Position numbers and translations under genes: made by a program | Part shown: positions 17,386 to 25,490 of the stretch, piece after piece | Numbering within the stretch: the first letter of the stretch is position 1 | Layout of the letters: the number at the start of each line of letters is the position of its first letter | Notes under the pieces: generated by a model | What the model was told of the DNA's origin: nothing | What the model saw: the letters and a program-made list of their open reading frames with translations, nothing else | The model's database searches: none | Source of the DNA: Streptomyces umbrinus | GTDB lineage: Bacteria > Actinomycetota > Actinomycetes > Streptomycetales > Streptomycetaceae | Length of the DNA stretch: 64,000 bases | Assembly: GCF_030817415.1 (NCBI RefSeq) | Contig: NZ_JAUSZI010000002.1 | Span: 1,612,001-1,676,000 of the forward strand | Reading direction: 5' to 3'

Positions 17386-18654
17386 CTAGAGGCGCGCGCC
17401 GCGAAGCGGCGGGCTGAGCGCGGTCGCGGCCGCCAGGACGCAGACCGCGCCGCAGCCGGCGAAGAAGGTCGCCGTGCCCCAGAGTGCGGCGGCCAGGCCG
17501 GTGAGAGGGAAGAGCAGAGGGCTGAGCCCCAAGGTGCCGAGGGTCGTCACGGAGGTGACGCGCCCGAGGTACCGGGGGTCGGCCTCTTTCTGCAGCAGGG
17601 CGTTGCCCAGAACCATCGCGACACCGCTGACCGCACCGAGAAGCCCGCCGAGCGCGACAGCGGTTCCTGGTGCCGTGGCCCTGCCCAGCGCCGTGACCAG
17701 ACCGGCGGTCACGGCGAGCGAGACCGCCAGGACGACTCCGGCGCGTGGCACCCGGCGGGCCGCGGCCATCGCCAGGGCACTGACGGCACCGCCGACGCTG
17801 AACGCGGCGAGAATCCAGCCGAGTGCGGCGGCGTCCCACTTCCGTTCATCGGCGAGAAGGACGAGTCCGGCCGCGAGCGGGCCGCTGAAGCACATCTCAC
17901 CGAGAGCGATGACCCAGACGAGGCGGCGCAGCCGCCGGTGACCGCGAAGATAGCGGAGGCCGTCGCGCAGGTCGGCCGACAGCGGCCGGGGCGGACTGGA
18001 TTCGACGGGACCGCTCCGATGCGGGGCGGGCTCGGCGTCCCTCTCCCCCGGCGCCGTGGCGACCGTCGTCACGGCGACCGGTTTCACGCTCACCGCCGAC
18101 AAGAGCCCCAACGACACCCCGAACAGCACGCCCACCACGGCGAATGCGCCGGCCGCCCCCACCACGACCAGGGCGAAGGACCCGACCAACGGTCCCACCG
18201 CGTTGCTGAACCGCACCGCCAGGACCCGCATGCCCTGTACGCGGGCCAACTGCCCCTGGTCCGTGAGCCTCGGCGGCAGGGCGCCCACCGCCGGCATGAA
18301 CACCGCGTCGACCACGCCGAAGAGCACGGACAGGGCGTACAGCAGCCACAGTTGAGGGCCACCGGCCCAGGTCGCGGCGGCGGCGCCGAGCAGCACCCCG
18401 CACCGTACGAGGTCGCTGCCGATCAGGACGCGGCGCGGGCCGAAGCGGTCGGCGAGCACACCGCCGCCCAGCATGAGGACGGCACGGGGTATCGCCCCGA
18501 CGGCGAGGACGACACCCACCTGCGCGGGACCCGCGATCCGGGCAGTGGCCCAGGACAGGGCCATGAAGTAGGCGACGTCGCCGGTGACCGACGTGGTGTA
18601 CGCGCCCAGCCAGCGCAGGACGTCGGCATCGCGGAAGGCGGGCCTCGCGGTCAC
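17386..18654 (-). CDS. MFS transporter (exporter-like)
   Basis: 422 aa, about 12 membrane segments, of the DHA3-like type with VLADRFGPRRVLIGSDLVRC as the loop 2-3 motif. The GTG start at 18654 overlaps the upstream regulator stop as GTGA. A long polar loop near residues 195-230 divides the two halves. Coupling to an ArsR-like regulator with a strong palindromic operator argues for inducible efflux of a toxic compound, but the substrate is unknown. Confidence 0.88.
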   Translation of the reverse strand: MTARPAFRDADVLRWLGAYTTSVTGDVAYFMALSWATARIAGPAQVGVVLAVGAIPRAVLMLGGGVLADRFGPRRVLIGSDLVRCGVLLGAAAATWAGGPQLWLLYALSVLFGVVDAVFMPAVGALPPRLTDQGQLARVQGMRVLAVRFSNAVGPLVGSFALVVVGAAGAFAVVGVLFGVSLGLLSAVSVKPVAVTTVATAPGERDAEPAPHRSGPVESSPPRPLSADLRDGLRYLRGHRRLRRLVWVIALGEMCFSGPLAAGLVLLADERKWDAAALGWILAAFSVGGAVSALAMAAARRVPRAGVVLAVSLAVTAGLVTALGRATAPGTAVALGGLLGAVSGVAMVLGNALLQKEADPRYLGRVTSVTTLGTLGLSPLLFPLTGLAAALWGTATFFAGCGAVCVLAAATALSPPLRGARL

Positions 18655-19208
18655 GTCTCGTCGGTGAGCAACGGGAACATCTGCAGCTGAACGGCCACCC
18701 GTTCGGCCCCCTCGGTCGGCTCCCCCGCCCGGTACCGCTCGATGACTCCCGCCAACTCCCGTTTCATCACGTCGAGTTCACCGGGCGTCAGGTGCAGGGT
18801 CTGGCTCATGAACGCGCTCACCCCGAACCACTCGTCGGGCAGTACAGGTACGACCTCGCCGGCCACCCTGCGCAGCGTCTCGCCGTCGGACAGGGCCAGA
18901 GCCTGTACGTACGCACGGCTTTCGGTGGCGTCCGGTGACGTGGACGGGTCGTGCATCGAGATCCGGTGCCGCGCACGCCACCACCGGTCCCGCCGCGTTC
19001 CCCGCTCCGTGTCCTCCTCGATGAGTCCGCCCGCCGCCAGACGCCGCAGGTGGTAGCTGGCCGCGCCGGAGTCCAGTTCGAAGTGCGTGGCCAACTGCCG
19101 CACGGTCGCCGGACCTTGCCGGCGCAGCCGGTTCAGCAGTGCGAGCCGCATGGGGTGCGCCAGTACACGCAGTGCGGCCGTGTCGAGGGTGAGGTCGTCG
19201 TCCGCCAT
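18651..19208 (-). CDS. ArsR-like winged-helix regulator of the MFS exporter
   Basis: 185 aa from ATG 19208. The winged helix lies at about residues 8-75: LRVLAHPMRLALLNRLRRQ, ATVRQLATHFELDSGAASYHLRRL (recognition helix), GLIEEDTERGTRRDRWWRA (wing). There is no obvious metal-binding Cys pair, so it is probably a small-molecule or other sensor rather than a metal sensor. It is the first gene of the unit with the MFS gene, and a 32-bp palindrome sits just upstream of its start. Confidence 0.87.
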   Translation of the reverse strand: MADDDLTLDTAALRVLAHPMRLALLNRLRRQGPATVRQLATHFELDSGAASYHLRRLAAGGLIEEDTERGTRRDRWWRARHRISMHDPSTSPDATESRAYVQALALSDGETLRRVAGEVVPVLPDEWFGVSAFMSQTLHLTPGELDVMKRELAGVIERYRAGEPTEGAERVAVQLQMFPLLTDET

Positions 19209-19224
19209 GGGCCGCAGCGTAGAA

Positions 19225-19256
19225 CGCGAAGAACTCTTCCGGAAGAGTTCTTCGCG
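19225..19256. promoter_or_regulatory. Perfect 32-bp palindrome, probable operator of the regulator-MFS unit
   Basis: The left arm CGCGAAGAACTCTTCC (19225-19240) is followed with no spacer by its exact reverse complement (19241-19256). It ends 17 nt before the regulator ATG at 19208. A degenerate second half-site pair (CGAACATCTCTTCG) begins at its right edge (19254-19267). The size and symmetry suit two winged-helix dimers. Confidence 0.75.
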
Positions 19257-19364
19257 AACATCTCTTCGCCACCACATCGTTGCGGGCGCCTCGTTGAGCC
19301 ACCTCGTTGCGGCTGGCCGGGTCCCCGCCCGAAGGGTCCCGGCCGCACGGGCAACGGCGGGCCG

Positions 19365-20762
19365 CTACTTGGCCGTCGCGTACGTCCGCTTTCCGCGGCG
19401 GTGTGCGATCTCGCCCAGGACGACGTCCACGGTGATGAAGGCGGCCAGTGGGATGCCGAGGAGGGGGACGAAGTAGCCGAGGACGGCTATTGCCGCCATC
19501 AGGGGGACCAGGATGTAGGCGGGGACCTGTTGCCAGGCACCTCGCGGGATGGGGCGGCCGAAGGCCGAGGCTCGGCCGCGTTGCCACCACATTCGGTAGC
19601 CCCACAGGATGAGGAGAATCAGGCTGAGGGCCAGGGCCATCAGTACGAGCTGGTTGCCGAGGCCGAAGAGGACTCCGGTGTGGGCGTCGATGCCCCAGCG
19701 GGTCAGCTTCGCGAGGACCGGGTAGTCGGCGAACCGCACCGTGTCGGTGACCTCGCCGTTCGACGGGTCGACGGCGACGGCGTCCTGCTTGGTGGGCCAG
19801 CTGCGCTGGACCTGCCTCACCACGTATCCGGACTCCGCGTCGGCGGGCGGGACGATCTCCACCGGGTCGCCCAGGCCCTCCGCCCGCGCGGACGCCAGCA
19901 CCTTGTCGAGGCCGACGCCGTGCTCGACGTCTTCCTCGGCCGAGGCGGAGCCGTGGCCGGAGTGCTCGCCGCCCGCGGCCGCCGACACCGCGGGGGTGGC
20001 CTGGTGGAGCGAGGTGCGCAGTTCGTCGATGTGCGCGCCGGCGTATGTCGACCAGGTCAGCCCCGTCGCCGCGAGGAAGAAGAACCCTAGGGCGGCCCAG
20101 ACTCCGACCGTGCCGTGCAGACCGAGTGTGCGTCGGCGGCCGGTGGTGCCGCGTATCTTGCGCTGCGTACGGCGGCGGCTGAACCAGAGCACCAGACCGC
20201 CGCCCGCTATCACCCACAGCCAGCTGGCGGCGAGTTCGCTGTAGAGCCGGCCGTTCTGGCCGAGCTGCAGGTTGGCGTGGAACTCGTCGATCCAGGTGCG
20301 CAGCGGCAGTGCGCCGGTGGATCCGTACTGTTCGAGCGAGCCGCGCACCTTGGCGGTGTACGGGTCGACGAACACCGCGAGGGTGTGCGTCTCCTCGATG
20401 CCCGGGACGCCGGACAGCATCACCCTGGTGGTCTCGTCGTCCTTCGGCGAGGGGCGTACGGCGGAGACCGTGCCCTCCGGGTGGGCCTTGCGGGCGGCGG
20501 TGACCTGCTCGGATATCGGCAGCTTCTCGTCGCCGACCGGGACGGTCATCTCATGCGAGTACAGGATCTTCTCGGCCTGGAACGACGCCGCGTACAGGAA
20601 TCCGGTCGTGGCGGCGACCAGGAGGAACGGGGCGACGAGCACTCCGGCGTAGAAGTGCAGCCGCAGGACCAGAGGTCGCAGCGGCGACCAGAGGCCGCGT
20701 TTCGGGGAGGGGGCGACGGCTTGCGGGGACTCGTCCGTCTCGGTCGTGGGAGCGGTGGTCAT
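19365..20762 (-). CDS. PepSY-domain membrane protein (PepSY-TM family)
   Basis: 465 aa with four or more membrane segments: LHFYAGVLVAPFLLVAATTGF near 35-55, SWLWVIAGGGLVLW near 190, VWAALGFFFLAATGLTW near 230 and several in the last 110 residues. PepSY regions lie between (ISEQVTAARKAHPEG and VDPYTAKVRGSL; DAVAVDPSNGEVTD). A His-rich loop GGEHSGHGSAS is present. Family members are tied to iron-siderophore reduction or metal handling. It is divergent from the frameshifted membrane protein gene. Confidence 0.85.
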   Translation of the reverse strand: MTTAPTTETDESPQAVAPSPKRGLWSPLRPLVLRLHFYAGVLVAPFLLVAATTGFLYAASFQAEKILYSHEMTVPVGDEKLPISEQVTAARKAHPEGTVSAVRPSPKDDETTRVMLSGVPGIEETHTLAVFVDPYTAKVRGSLEQYGSTGALPLRTWIDEFHANLQLGQNGRLYSELAASWLWVIAGGGLVLWFSRRRTQRKIRGTTGRRRTLGLHGTVGVWAALGFFFLAATGLTWSTYAGAHIDELRTSLHQATPAVSAAAGGEHSGHGSASAEEDVEHGVGLDKVLASARAEGLGDPVEIVPPADAESGYVVRQVQRSWPTKQDAVAVDPSNGEVTDTVRFADYPVLAKLTRWGIDAHTGVLFGLGNQLVLMALALSLILLILWGYRMWWQRGRASAFGRPIPRGAWQQVPAYILVPLMAAIAVLGYFVPLLGIPLAAFITVDVVLGEIAHRRGKRTYATAK

Positions 20763-20937
20763 CGGCGGGCTTCTCCGGTGGGGCAGGGGACGACGGGCCG
20801 TGCTCGGCCGTTGCGGTGCAGTAGTCGGTGGGCGGGGGCGTTGAGTTCCCGGAGGTTCGCGTGGTGTGGGTCACATCGTGAGGCGCATATCGGGGCTCCG
20901 GTCATCCGGGCGGCCCTGGACTGGCACGATGCTCGCC

Positions 20938-21583
20938 ATGACCTCCGGGATCGCCTTCCGCCTCGCGCGTGCCGCCGTGTTCGCGGCCGTGTGCGTGGGT
21001 GTCGGCGGCCCTGGGGCACGCGCTGATGTCCGGGGCGGGTCTGCCGTGGTGGGCCGTCGGGTACGCGTTCGCCGCGACGACGGCCGCCGCGTGGTGGCTC
21101 ACCGGGCGGGAGCGCGGCGCCGGGCTGGTGACCGCGGCCACGGTCGTGGCGCAGCTCGGGCTGCACCAGTTGTTCGGACTCGCCCAGCGGGCGCGCTCGT
21201 CGGACATCTTCATGTCCACGTCGTCCATGGACGCGGGCCATACGCACCCGATGGGCCCCGATCCGGCGGACACCCTGCTCATGGGTGGTGACGTCGGCAT
21301 GTTCGCGGCCCACCTGCTCGCCGCGCTCGTCTGCGGTGTGTGGCTGTGGCGCGGCGAGGAGGCCGCGTTCCGCACGGCGCGGGCGATCGCGTACCGGACC
21401 GGCCGGCTGCTCGGCACCGCGCTCTTCGAGCCGCTGCGGCGGGCGTTGCGGGTGTCGGCGGCCATGCGTCCGGCCGGGCCCGTACGGACCCCCGTGTTCG
21501 TCCCGGTGCGCCGGCTGCGCGGAGTTCTGCTGGAGTACGCCGTCGCGCGGAGGGGTCCGCCGGTCGCACCGGCCGCCCGCTGA
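20938..21583 (+). pseudogene. Small membrane protein interrupted by a 1-nt insertion
   Basis: The first frame from ATG 20938 reads MTSGIAFRLARAAVFAAVCV and then turns to GGPGARADV. The second frame picks up SAALGHALMSGAGLPWWAVG and continues to 21583 with three more hydrophobic segments and a SMDAGHTHPMGPD loop. Removing one G from the GGG at 20997-20999 joins them as CVVSAALGHALMSG, one continuous four-helix protein of about 214 aa. Either the gene is broken or the base is an error. It is divergent from the PepSY gene and could be its partner. Confidence 0.7.
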
Positions 21584-21660
21584 CCGTCCGTCCCGCCACC
21601 GGTGACGGGCGGATACGCGGCGTACGTGCCTGCCGTCGGCGAACGGCTCGCGTGCCCGGC

Positions 21661-21755
21661 GACCAAGTCCCGGTCCTCCTCGTAGACCAGTCCCGGTCCT
21701 GCTCATAGGCCGGTCCCGGTCCAACTCGTAGGCCGAAATCCTGGTCCTTCTCGTA
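21661..21755. repeat. Four-copy degenerate tandem repeat, 23-25-nt period
   Basis: Units of the form CCCGGTCC(N)NCTCGTAGNCC recur with GGTCC at 21672, 21695, 21718 and 21743. On the minus strand the units read TACGAG..GGACCGGGAC. The period is not a multiple of three, so it is not a protein repeat. Confidence 0.7.
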
Positions 21756-21779
21756 CCGCGCCCAGGCGTCGTACGAAGC

Positions 21780-21857
21780 CACGCGCGCGTGCCGTCGCCG
21801 TAGGCCCACGCGCGCGTGCGATGGCCCCTTGGTCCACGCGAGGCCCACGCGCGCGTG
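21780..21857. promoter_or_regulatory. Three copies of the palindrome CACGCGCGCGTG upstream of the sigma factor gene
   Basis: Exact 12-bp palindromes at 21780-21791, 21807-21818 and 21846-21857. The second and third share a longer context, GGCCCACGCGCGCGTGC. A degenerate fourth, CACGCGCAC, begins at 21861. They lie 84-161 nt before the ATG of the ECF sigma factor gene, a suitable place for a multi-site operator. Confidence 0.5.
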
Positions 21858-21940
21858 CCTCACGCGCACACCTCCGGGTCGCGCGGGCCGTACGCCGCTC
21901 TCCTCACTCCGCGCTTCCCTTCACCGAAGGACCACCTGCG

Positions 21941-22507
21941 ATGGCTACTGCCCTGCTTCAGGCACACGACGACGAACGGATCACCCGCTGGGCCCTGGCC
22001 GCCGGGGCCGGCGACCCCGACGCGGTCGAGCGGTTCGTGCGGGCCACCCACCGGGACGTATGGCGTTTCGTGGCCCACCTCAGCGGCGATGTGCACGGCG
22101 CCGACGACCTCACCCAGGAAACCTTCCTCCGGGCGCTGACCGCCCTGCCGGGGTTCTCCGCCCGCTCCAGTGCCCGCAGTTGGCTGCTGGCGATCGCCCG
22201 CCGCACGGTGGCCGACCGGTTCCGCACAGCGGCGACCCGGCCGCGTATGTCCGACACCGGCGACTGGCAGACGGCCGCCGAGCGCGCACAGCCGCGCGGG
22301 CTGCCCGGCTTCGACGAGGGCGTGGCTCTTCTCGACCTCCTGGAGACCCTGGACGCCCCACGGCGCGAGGCGTTCGTCCTGACCCAACTGGCGGGCCTGC
22401 CCTACGCGGATGCCGCGTCGGCGGTGGGCTGCCCGGTCGGGACCGTACGGTCGCGGGTCGCGCGCGCCCGGGAGAGCGTGACGGCGTTGCTGGAAGCCGC
22501 GGGATAG
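21941..22507 (+). CDS. ECF RNA polymerase sigma factor
   Basis: 188 aa from ATG 21941, GAAGG upstream. Region 2 covers about residues 25-95 (VERFVRATHRDVWRFVAHL, GADDLTQETFLRALTALPGF, SWLLAIARRTVADRFR). Region 4 covers about 130-182 (LDAPRREAFVLTQLAGLPYADAA, VGCPVGTVRSRVARARE). No anti-sigma factor gene follows. The nearest candidates for a membrane signal partner are the PepSY and frameshifted membrane proteins to the left, but that link is only positional. Confidence 0.9.
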   Translation: MATALLQAHDDERITRWALAAGAGDPDAVERFVRATHRDVWRFVAHLSGDVHGADDLTQETFLRALTALPGFSARSSARSWLLAIARRTVADRFRTAATRPRMSDTGDWQTAAERAQPRGLPGFDEGVALLDLLETLDAPRREAFVLTQLAGLPYADAASAVGCPVGTVRSRVARARESVTALLEAAG

Positions 22508-22513
22508 GAATCC

Positions 22514-22601
22514 AGGGAGGTGGCAGGGAGGGAACCAGGGAGGGGCAGGGAGTGGATCAGGGGGCCGGGTAGGGAGCCGGGGGAGGATCCGGGATCCCGG
22601 G
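22514..22601 (+). repeat. Purine-rich tract with many GGG runs
   Basis: About 88 nt between the sigma factor and deformylase genes composed of repeated AGGGAG-like units, with at least ten runs of three or more G on the plus strand. It could form a G-quadruplex in DNA or in a read-through transcript. Confidence 0.6.
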
Positions 22602-22699
22602 TGGCGCGGCTCCCTCGCACCCCGCCGGGGTTCGGCACCTTCGCTCCCCTTCAGAGAGCCGCCTCGCGCCCCGGCATCCCGCTTTGGCATCCTGGCGCG

Positions 22700-23359
22700 A
22701 TGGCTTCCACCAGTGACCCCGTGCCCTCGTCCCTCAGCGATCAGGTGGAGGAACTGCTCTCCCGTACAGGCCCGTTGCCGATCGTGGCCGCCGGTGACCC
22801 GGTGCTGCGGCGCGCGGCCGAGCCCTTCGACGGCCAGCTGGACCCGACGCTCCTCGCGCGCTTCGTCGCGGCCCTGCGCGACACGATGCACGCGGCACCG
22901 GGCGTCGGGCTGGCCGCACCTCAGGTCGGCGTACCCCTGCGCCTCGCGGTCGTCGAGGACCCGGCACCGGTGCCGGACGAGATCCGCGAGGCGCGCGGCC
23001 GGGTGCCCCTGCCCTTCCGCGTGCTGGTCAACCCGGTGTACGAGCCGGTGGGTCCCGCCCGCGCAGCGTTCTTCGAGGGCTGCCTGAGCGTGCCGGGCTG
23101 GCAGGCGGTGGTGGCCCGGCCCGCCGAGGTGCGGCTCCTGGCCCAGGACGAGAACGGCCGCCCGCTGGACGAGGTGTTCACGGGCTGGCCCGCCCGCATC
23201 GTCCAGCACGAGACGGACCACCTGAACGGCACCCTCTACCTGGACCGCGCCGAACTGCGCTCCCTCTCCTCGAACCAGGCGATGGCGGAACGCTGGTCCC
23301 ACCCGACACCGAGCCAGGCGGCTGCGGACCTCGGCTTCGACCTGCCAGCGGAGAGCTGA
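22700..23359 (+). CDS. def: Peptide deformylase
   Basis: Removes the formyl group from new N-terminal Met. 219 aa from ATG 22700. All three metal-site motifs are present: GVGLAAPQVG (68-77), EGCLS (126-130, Cys128 ligand) and HETDH (170-174, two His ligands and Glu171). An N-terminal extension of about 25 residues precedes the fold, common in streptomycete copies. Monocistronic, with a strong terminator hairpin just after the stop. Streptomycetes carry several def genes; whether this is the main one is unknown. Confidence 0.95.
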   Translation: MASTSDPVPSSLSDQVEELLSRTGPLPIVAAGDPVLRRAAEPFDGQLDPTLLARFVAALRDTMHAAPGVGLAAPQVGVPLRLAVVEDPAPVPDEIREARGRVPLPFRVLVNPVYEPVGPARAAFFEGCLSVPGWQAVVARPAEVRLLAQDENGRPLDEVFTGWPARIVQHETDHLNGTLYLDRAELRSLSSNQAMAERWSHPTPSQAAADLGFDLPAES

Positions 23360-23362
23360 GCC

Positions 23363-23406
23363 CCCGCGCCCCTTGAGTGCCCGCAGGGCCTCTCAAGGGG
23401 CGCGGG
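23363..23406. terminator. Terminator hairpin after def
   Basis: Perfect 15-bp stem, CCCGCGCCCCTTGAG (23363-23377) with CTCAAGGGGCGCGGG (23392-23406), loop 14 nt, starting 3 nt after the def stop. The right arm resembles part of the dispersed GGGGCGCGGGGAACTG repeat found elsewhere in the window. Confidence 0.8.
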
Positions 23407-23490
23407 ACTGTATCGATATGCGGCTCCGCCGCGTGGGCGCGACCAGCCACAACGAACCCGCAGCCAAAGACGCGCACCCCAGCGGAGCGC

Positions 23491-24924
23491 TCACGCGTCC
23501 CGATACGCCTCCAGCAGCCGCAGCCACACCTCACTCACCGTCGGATACGCCGGCACCGCATGCCACAGCCGGTTCACCGGAACCTCGCCCGCGACCGCGA
23601 TCGTGGCGGAGTGGAGCATTTCACCGACGCCGGGGCCGACGAACGTGACGCCACGGAGGGTCTCGGTGTCGAGGTCCACGATCATGCGGGCGCGTCCGCG
23701 GTAGCCCTCTCCGTAGAGGCCGGCGCCGGCGACCGAGGAGAGGTCGACGTCGACCGCCCGGACCCGGTGACCGGCCTGTTCGGCCTCGGCGAGGGAGAGG
23801 CCGACGGCGGCGGCCTCCGGGTCGGTGAAGACGACCTGCGGAACGGCCGCGTGGTCCGCCGTCGCCGCGTGGGCGCCCCAGGGATCGGTCTCCAGGAGCG
23901 GGACACCGGCCGCGCGGGCCGCGATGGCGGCGCCGGCGATACGGGCCTGGTACTTGCCCTGGTGGGTGAGAAGGGCGCGATGGTTGACGTCGCCGACCGC
24001 GTAGAGCCAGTCGCTGCCCGTCACCCGGCAGCTGTCGTCGACCGACAGCCAGGAACCGGGGTCCAGGCCGATCGTCTCGAGTCCGAGGTCGTCGGTGCGC
24101 GGGGCGCGGCCGGTGGCGAAGAGGATCTCGTCGGCCTCGATGCGGTCGCCCGCGGAGGTGGTGACCACGACCGTCGTGCCTTCCCGGGTCACCGCCTCGA
24201 CCGACGTGCCCGTCCGCACGTCCGCGCCCGCCTCCGTCAGCGCCTCGGCGACCAGTTCCCCGGCGAAGGGCTCCATACGGGGCAGCAGGCCCTTGCCACG
24301 GACGAGGACCGTGACCTTCGAGCCGAAGGCCTGCCAGGCCGTGGCCATCTCCACGCCGACGACCCCGCCGCCGACCACCACGAGGCGGCCCGGCACGGCG
24401 TGTGCGCTGGTGGCTTCGCGGCTGGTCCAGGGCTTGACCTCGGCGATTCCGGGCAGGTCGGGCACGACGGCACGGGTGCCGGTGCTCACGGCCACGGCGT
24501 GCCGGGCGGTCAGGACGTGCCGTTCCCCGTCGGGGCCGTCGACCGTGACCTTGCGTGGTCCGGCGAGCCGTCCGTGTCCTCGGTAGATGTCGGCGCCGAT
24601 GCCGTCGAGCCACCGGACCTGGCCGTCGTCCTTCCAGTGCGAGGTGTATTCGTCACGATGGGCGAGGACCGCGCCGACGTCGAGGGGGCCCTGCACGGCC
24701 TGGCTGAGGCCCGGCACGTGGCGTGCGTCCGCACGGGCGAGGACCGAGCGCAACAGGGCCTTGCTGGGCATGCACGCCCAGTAGGAGCACTCGCCGCCGA
24801 TCAGCTCGCTCTCCACGATCGCGGTGGAGAGGCCTGCCGCGCGGGCGCGGTCGGCGACGTTCTCCCCCACGGGCCCGGCCCCGAGCACCACGACGTCGTA
24901 CGCGATGGATTCCGATTCCGTCAT
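23491..24924 (-). CDS. FAD-dependent pyridine nucleotide-disulfide oxidoreductase (Lpd/MerA-like)
   Basis: 477 aa from ATG 24924. FAD-binding GAGPVGENVADRARAAG, the redox-active disulfide CSYWAC in GGECSYWACMPSKAL (the CxxxxC site), the NAD(P) loop GGGVVGVEMATAWQAFG and ATGRAPRTDDLGL, YAVGDVN are all present. The C-terminal dimer motif reads AYPTVSE where lipoamide dehydrogenases have AHPTxxE: the catalytic His is a Tyr, as in mercuric reductases. So I do not call it Lpd. It is divergent from a thioredoxin gene, which fits a redox role. Confidence 0.87.
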   Translation of the reverse strand: MTESESIAYDVVVLGAGPVGENVADRARAAGLSTAIVESELIGGECSYWACMPSKALLRSVLARADARHVPGLSQAVQGPLDVGAVLAHRDEYTSHWKDDGQVRWLDGIGADIYRGHGRLAGPRKVTVDGPDGERHVLTARHAVAVSTGTRAVVPDLPGIAEVKPWTSREATSAHAVPGRLVVVGGGVVGVEMATAWQAFGSKVTVLVRGKGLLPRMEPFAGELVAEALTEAGADVRTGTSVEAVTREGTTVVVTTSAGDRIEADEILFATGRAPRTDDLGLETIGLDPGSWLSVDDSCRVTGSDWLYAVGDVNHRALLTHQGKYQARIAGAAIAARAAGVPLLETDPWGAHAATADHAAVPQVVFTDPEAAAVGLSLAEAEQAGHRVRAVDVDLSSVAGAGLYGEGYRGRARMIVDLDTETLRGVTFVGPGVGEMLHSATIAVAGEVPVNRLWHAVPAYPTVSEVWLRLLEAYRDA

Positions 24925-25046
24925 GGGGCCAGTCTGGTGCTTGGTGTGGGCCGTGGCCACACGGGTACGTGCGCGGAATACGCCACTGATCGACGCCGTT
25001 GTGGACAGCGGCAAGGCCCCGACCCCAGGAAGAGGGATTCAACGCC

Positions 25047-25421
25047 ATGAGCAGCACCGTGGAGCTCACCAAGGACAACTTCGACCAGCTGGTCACGGAC
25101 AACGAATTCGTCCTGATCGACTTCTGGGCGTCCTGGTGCGGCCCGTGCCGCCAGTTCGCCCCGGTCTACGAGAAGGCGGCGGAGTCCAACCCCGACCTGG
25201 TCTTCGGCAAGGTGGACACCGAGGCGCAGCCGGAGCTGGCCGCGGCCTTCAACATCCAGTCGATTCCGACGCTGATGATCGTCCGTGACCAGGTCGCCGT
25301 CTTCGCCCAGCCCGGGGCGCTGCCCGAGGCCGCCCTCGAGGACGTCATCGGACAGGCCCGGAAGCTGGACATGGACGAGGTCCGCAAGTCCATCGCGGAG
25401 CAGGGCCAGCAGGCCCAGTGA
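25047..25421 (+). CDS. trxA: Thioredoxin
   Basis: 124 aa from ATG 25047, with AGGAAGAGGG upstream. The active site WCGPC lies at residues 30-34 within LIDFWASWCGPCRQFAPVYE, and the cis-Pro segment is SIPTLMIVRD. A 15-residue C-terminal polar tail extends past the usual fold. It is divergent from the disulfide oxidoreductase gene. Symbol trxA is used in the family sense; streptomycetes have several thioredoxins. Confidence 0.92.
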   Translation: MSSTVELTKDNFDQLVTDNEFVLIDFWASWCGPCRQFAPVYEKAAESNPDLVFGKVDTEAQPELAAAFNIQSIPTLMIVRDQVAVFAQPGALPEAALEDVIGQARKLDMDEVRKSIAEQGQQAQ

Positions 25422-25490
25422 TCAGCCGGCGCCGCTGAGGCCCGGCGATCCGCCGGCGCCCCTGGCGGGCCCAGTACCTCGTCGGCGCCC

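Larger units (their letters stand above)
21584..21940. other. Repeat-rich intergenic region upstream of the sigma factor gene
   Basis: 357 nt with no supported gene. The left half holds a 23-25-nt tandem repeat and the right half three copies of a 12-bp palindrome, listed separately. Open frames across it are Arg-rich shadows. The promoter of the sigma factor gene must lie here. Confidence 0.6.
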
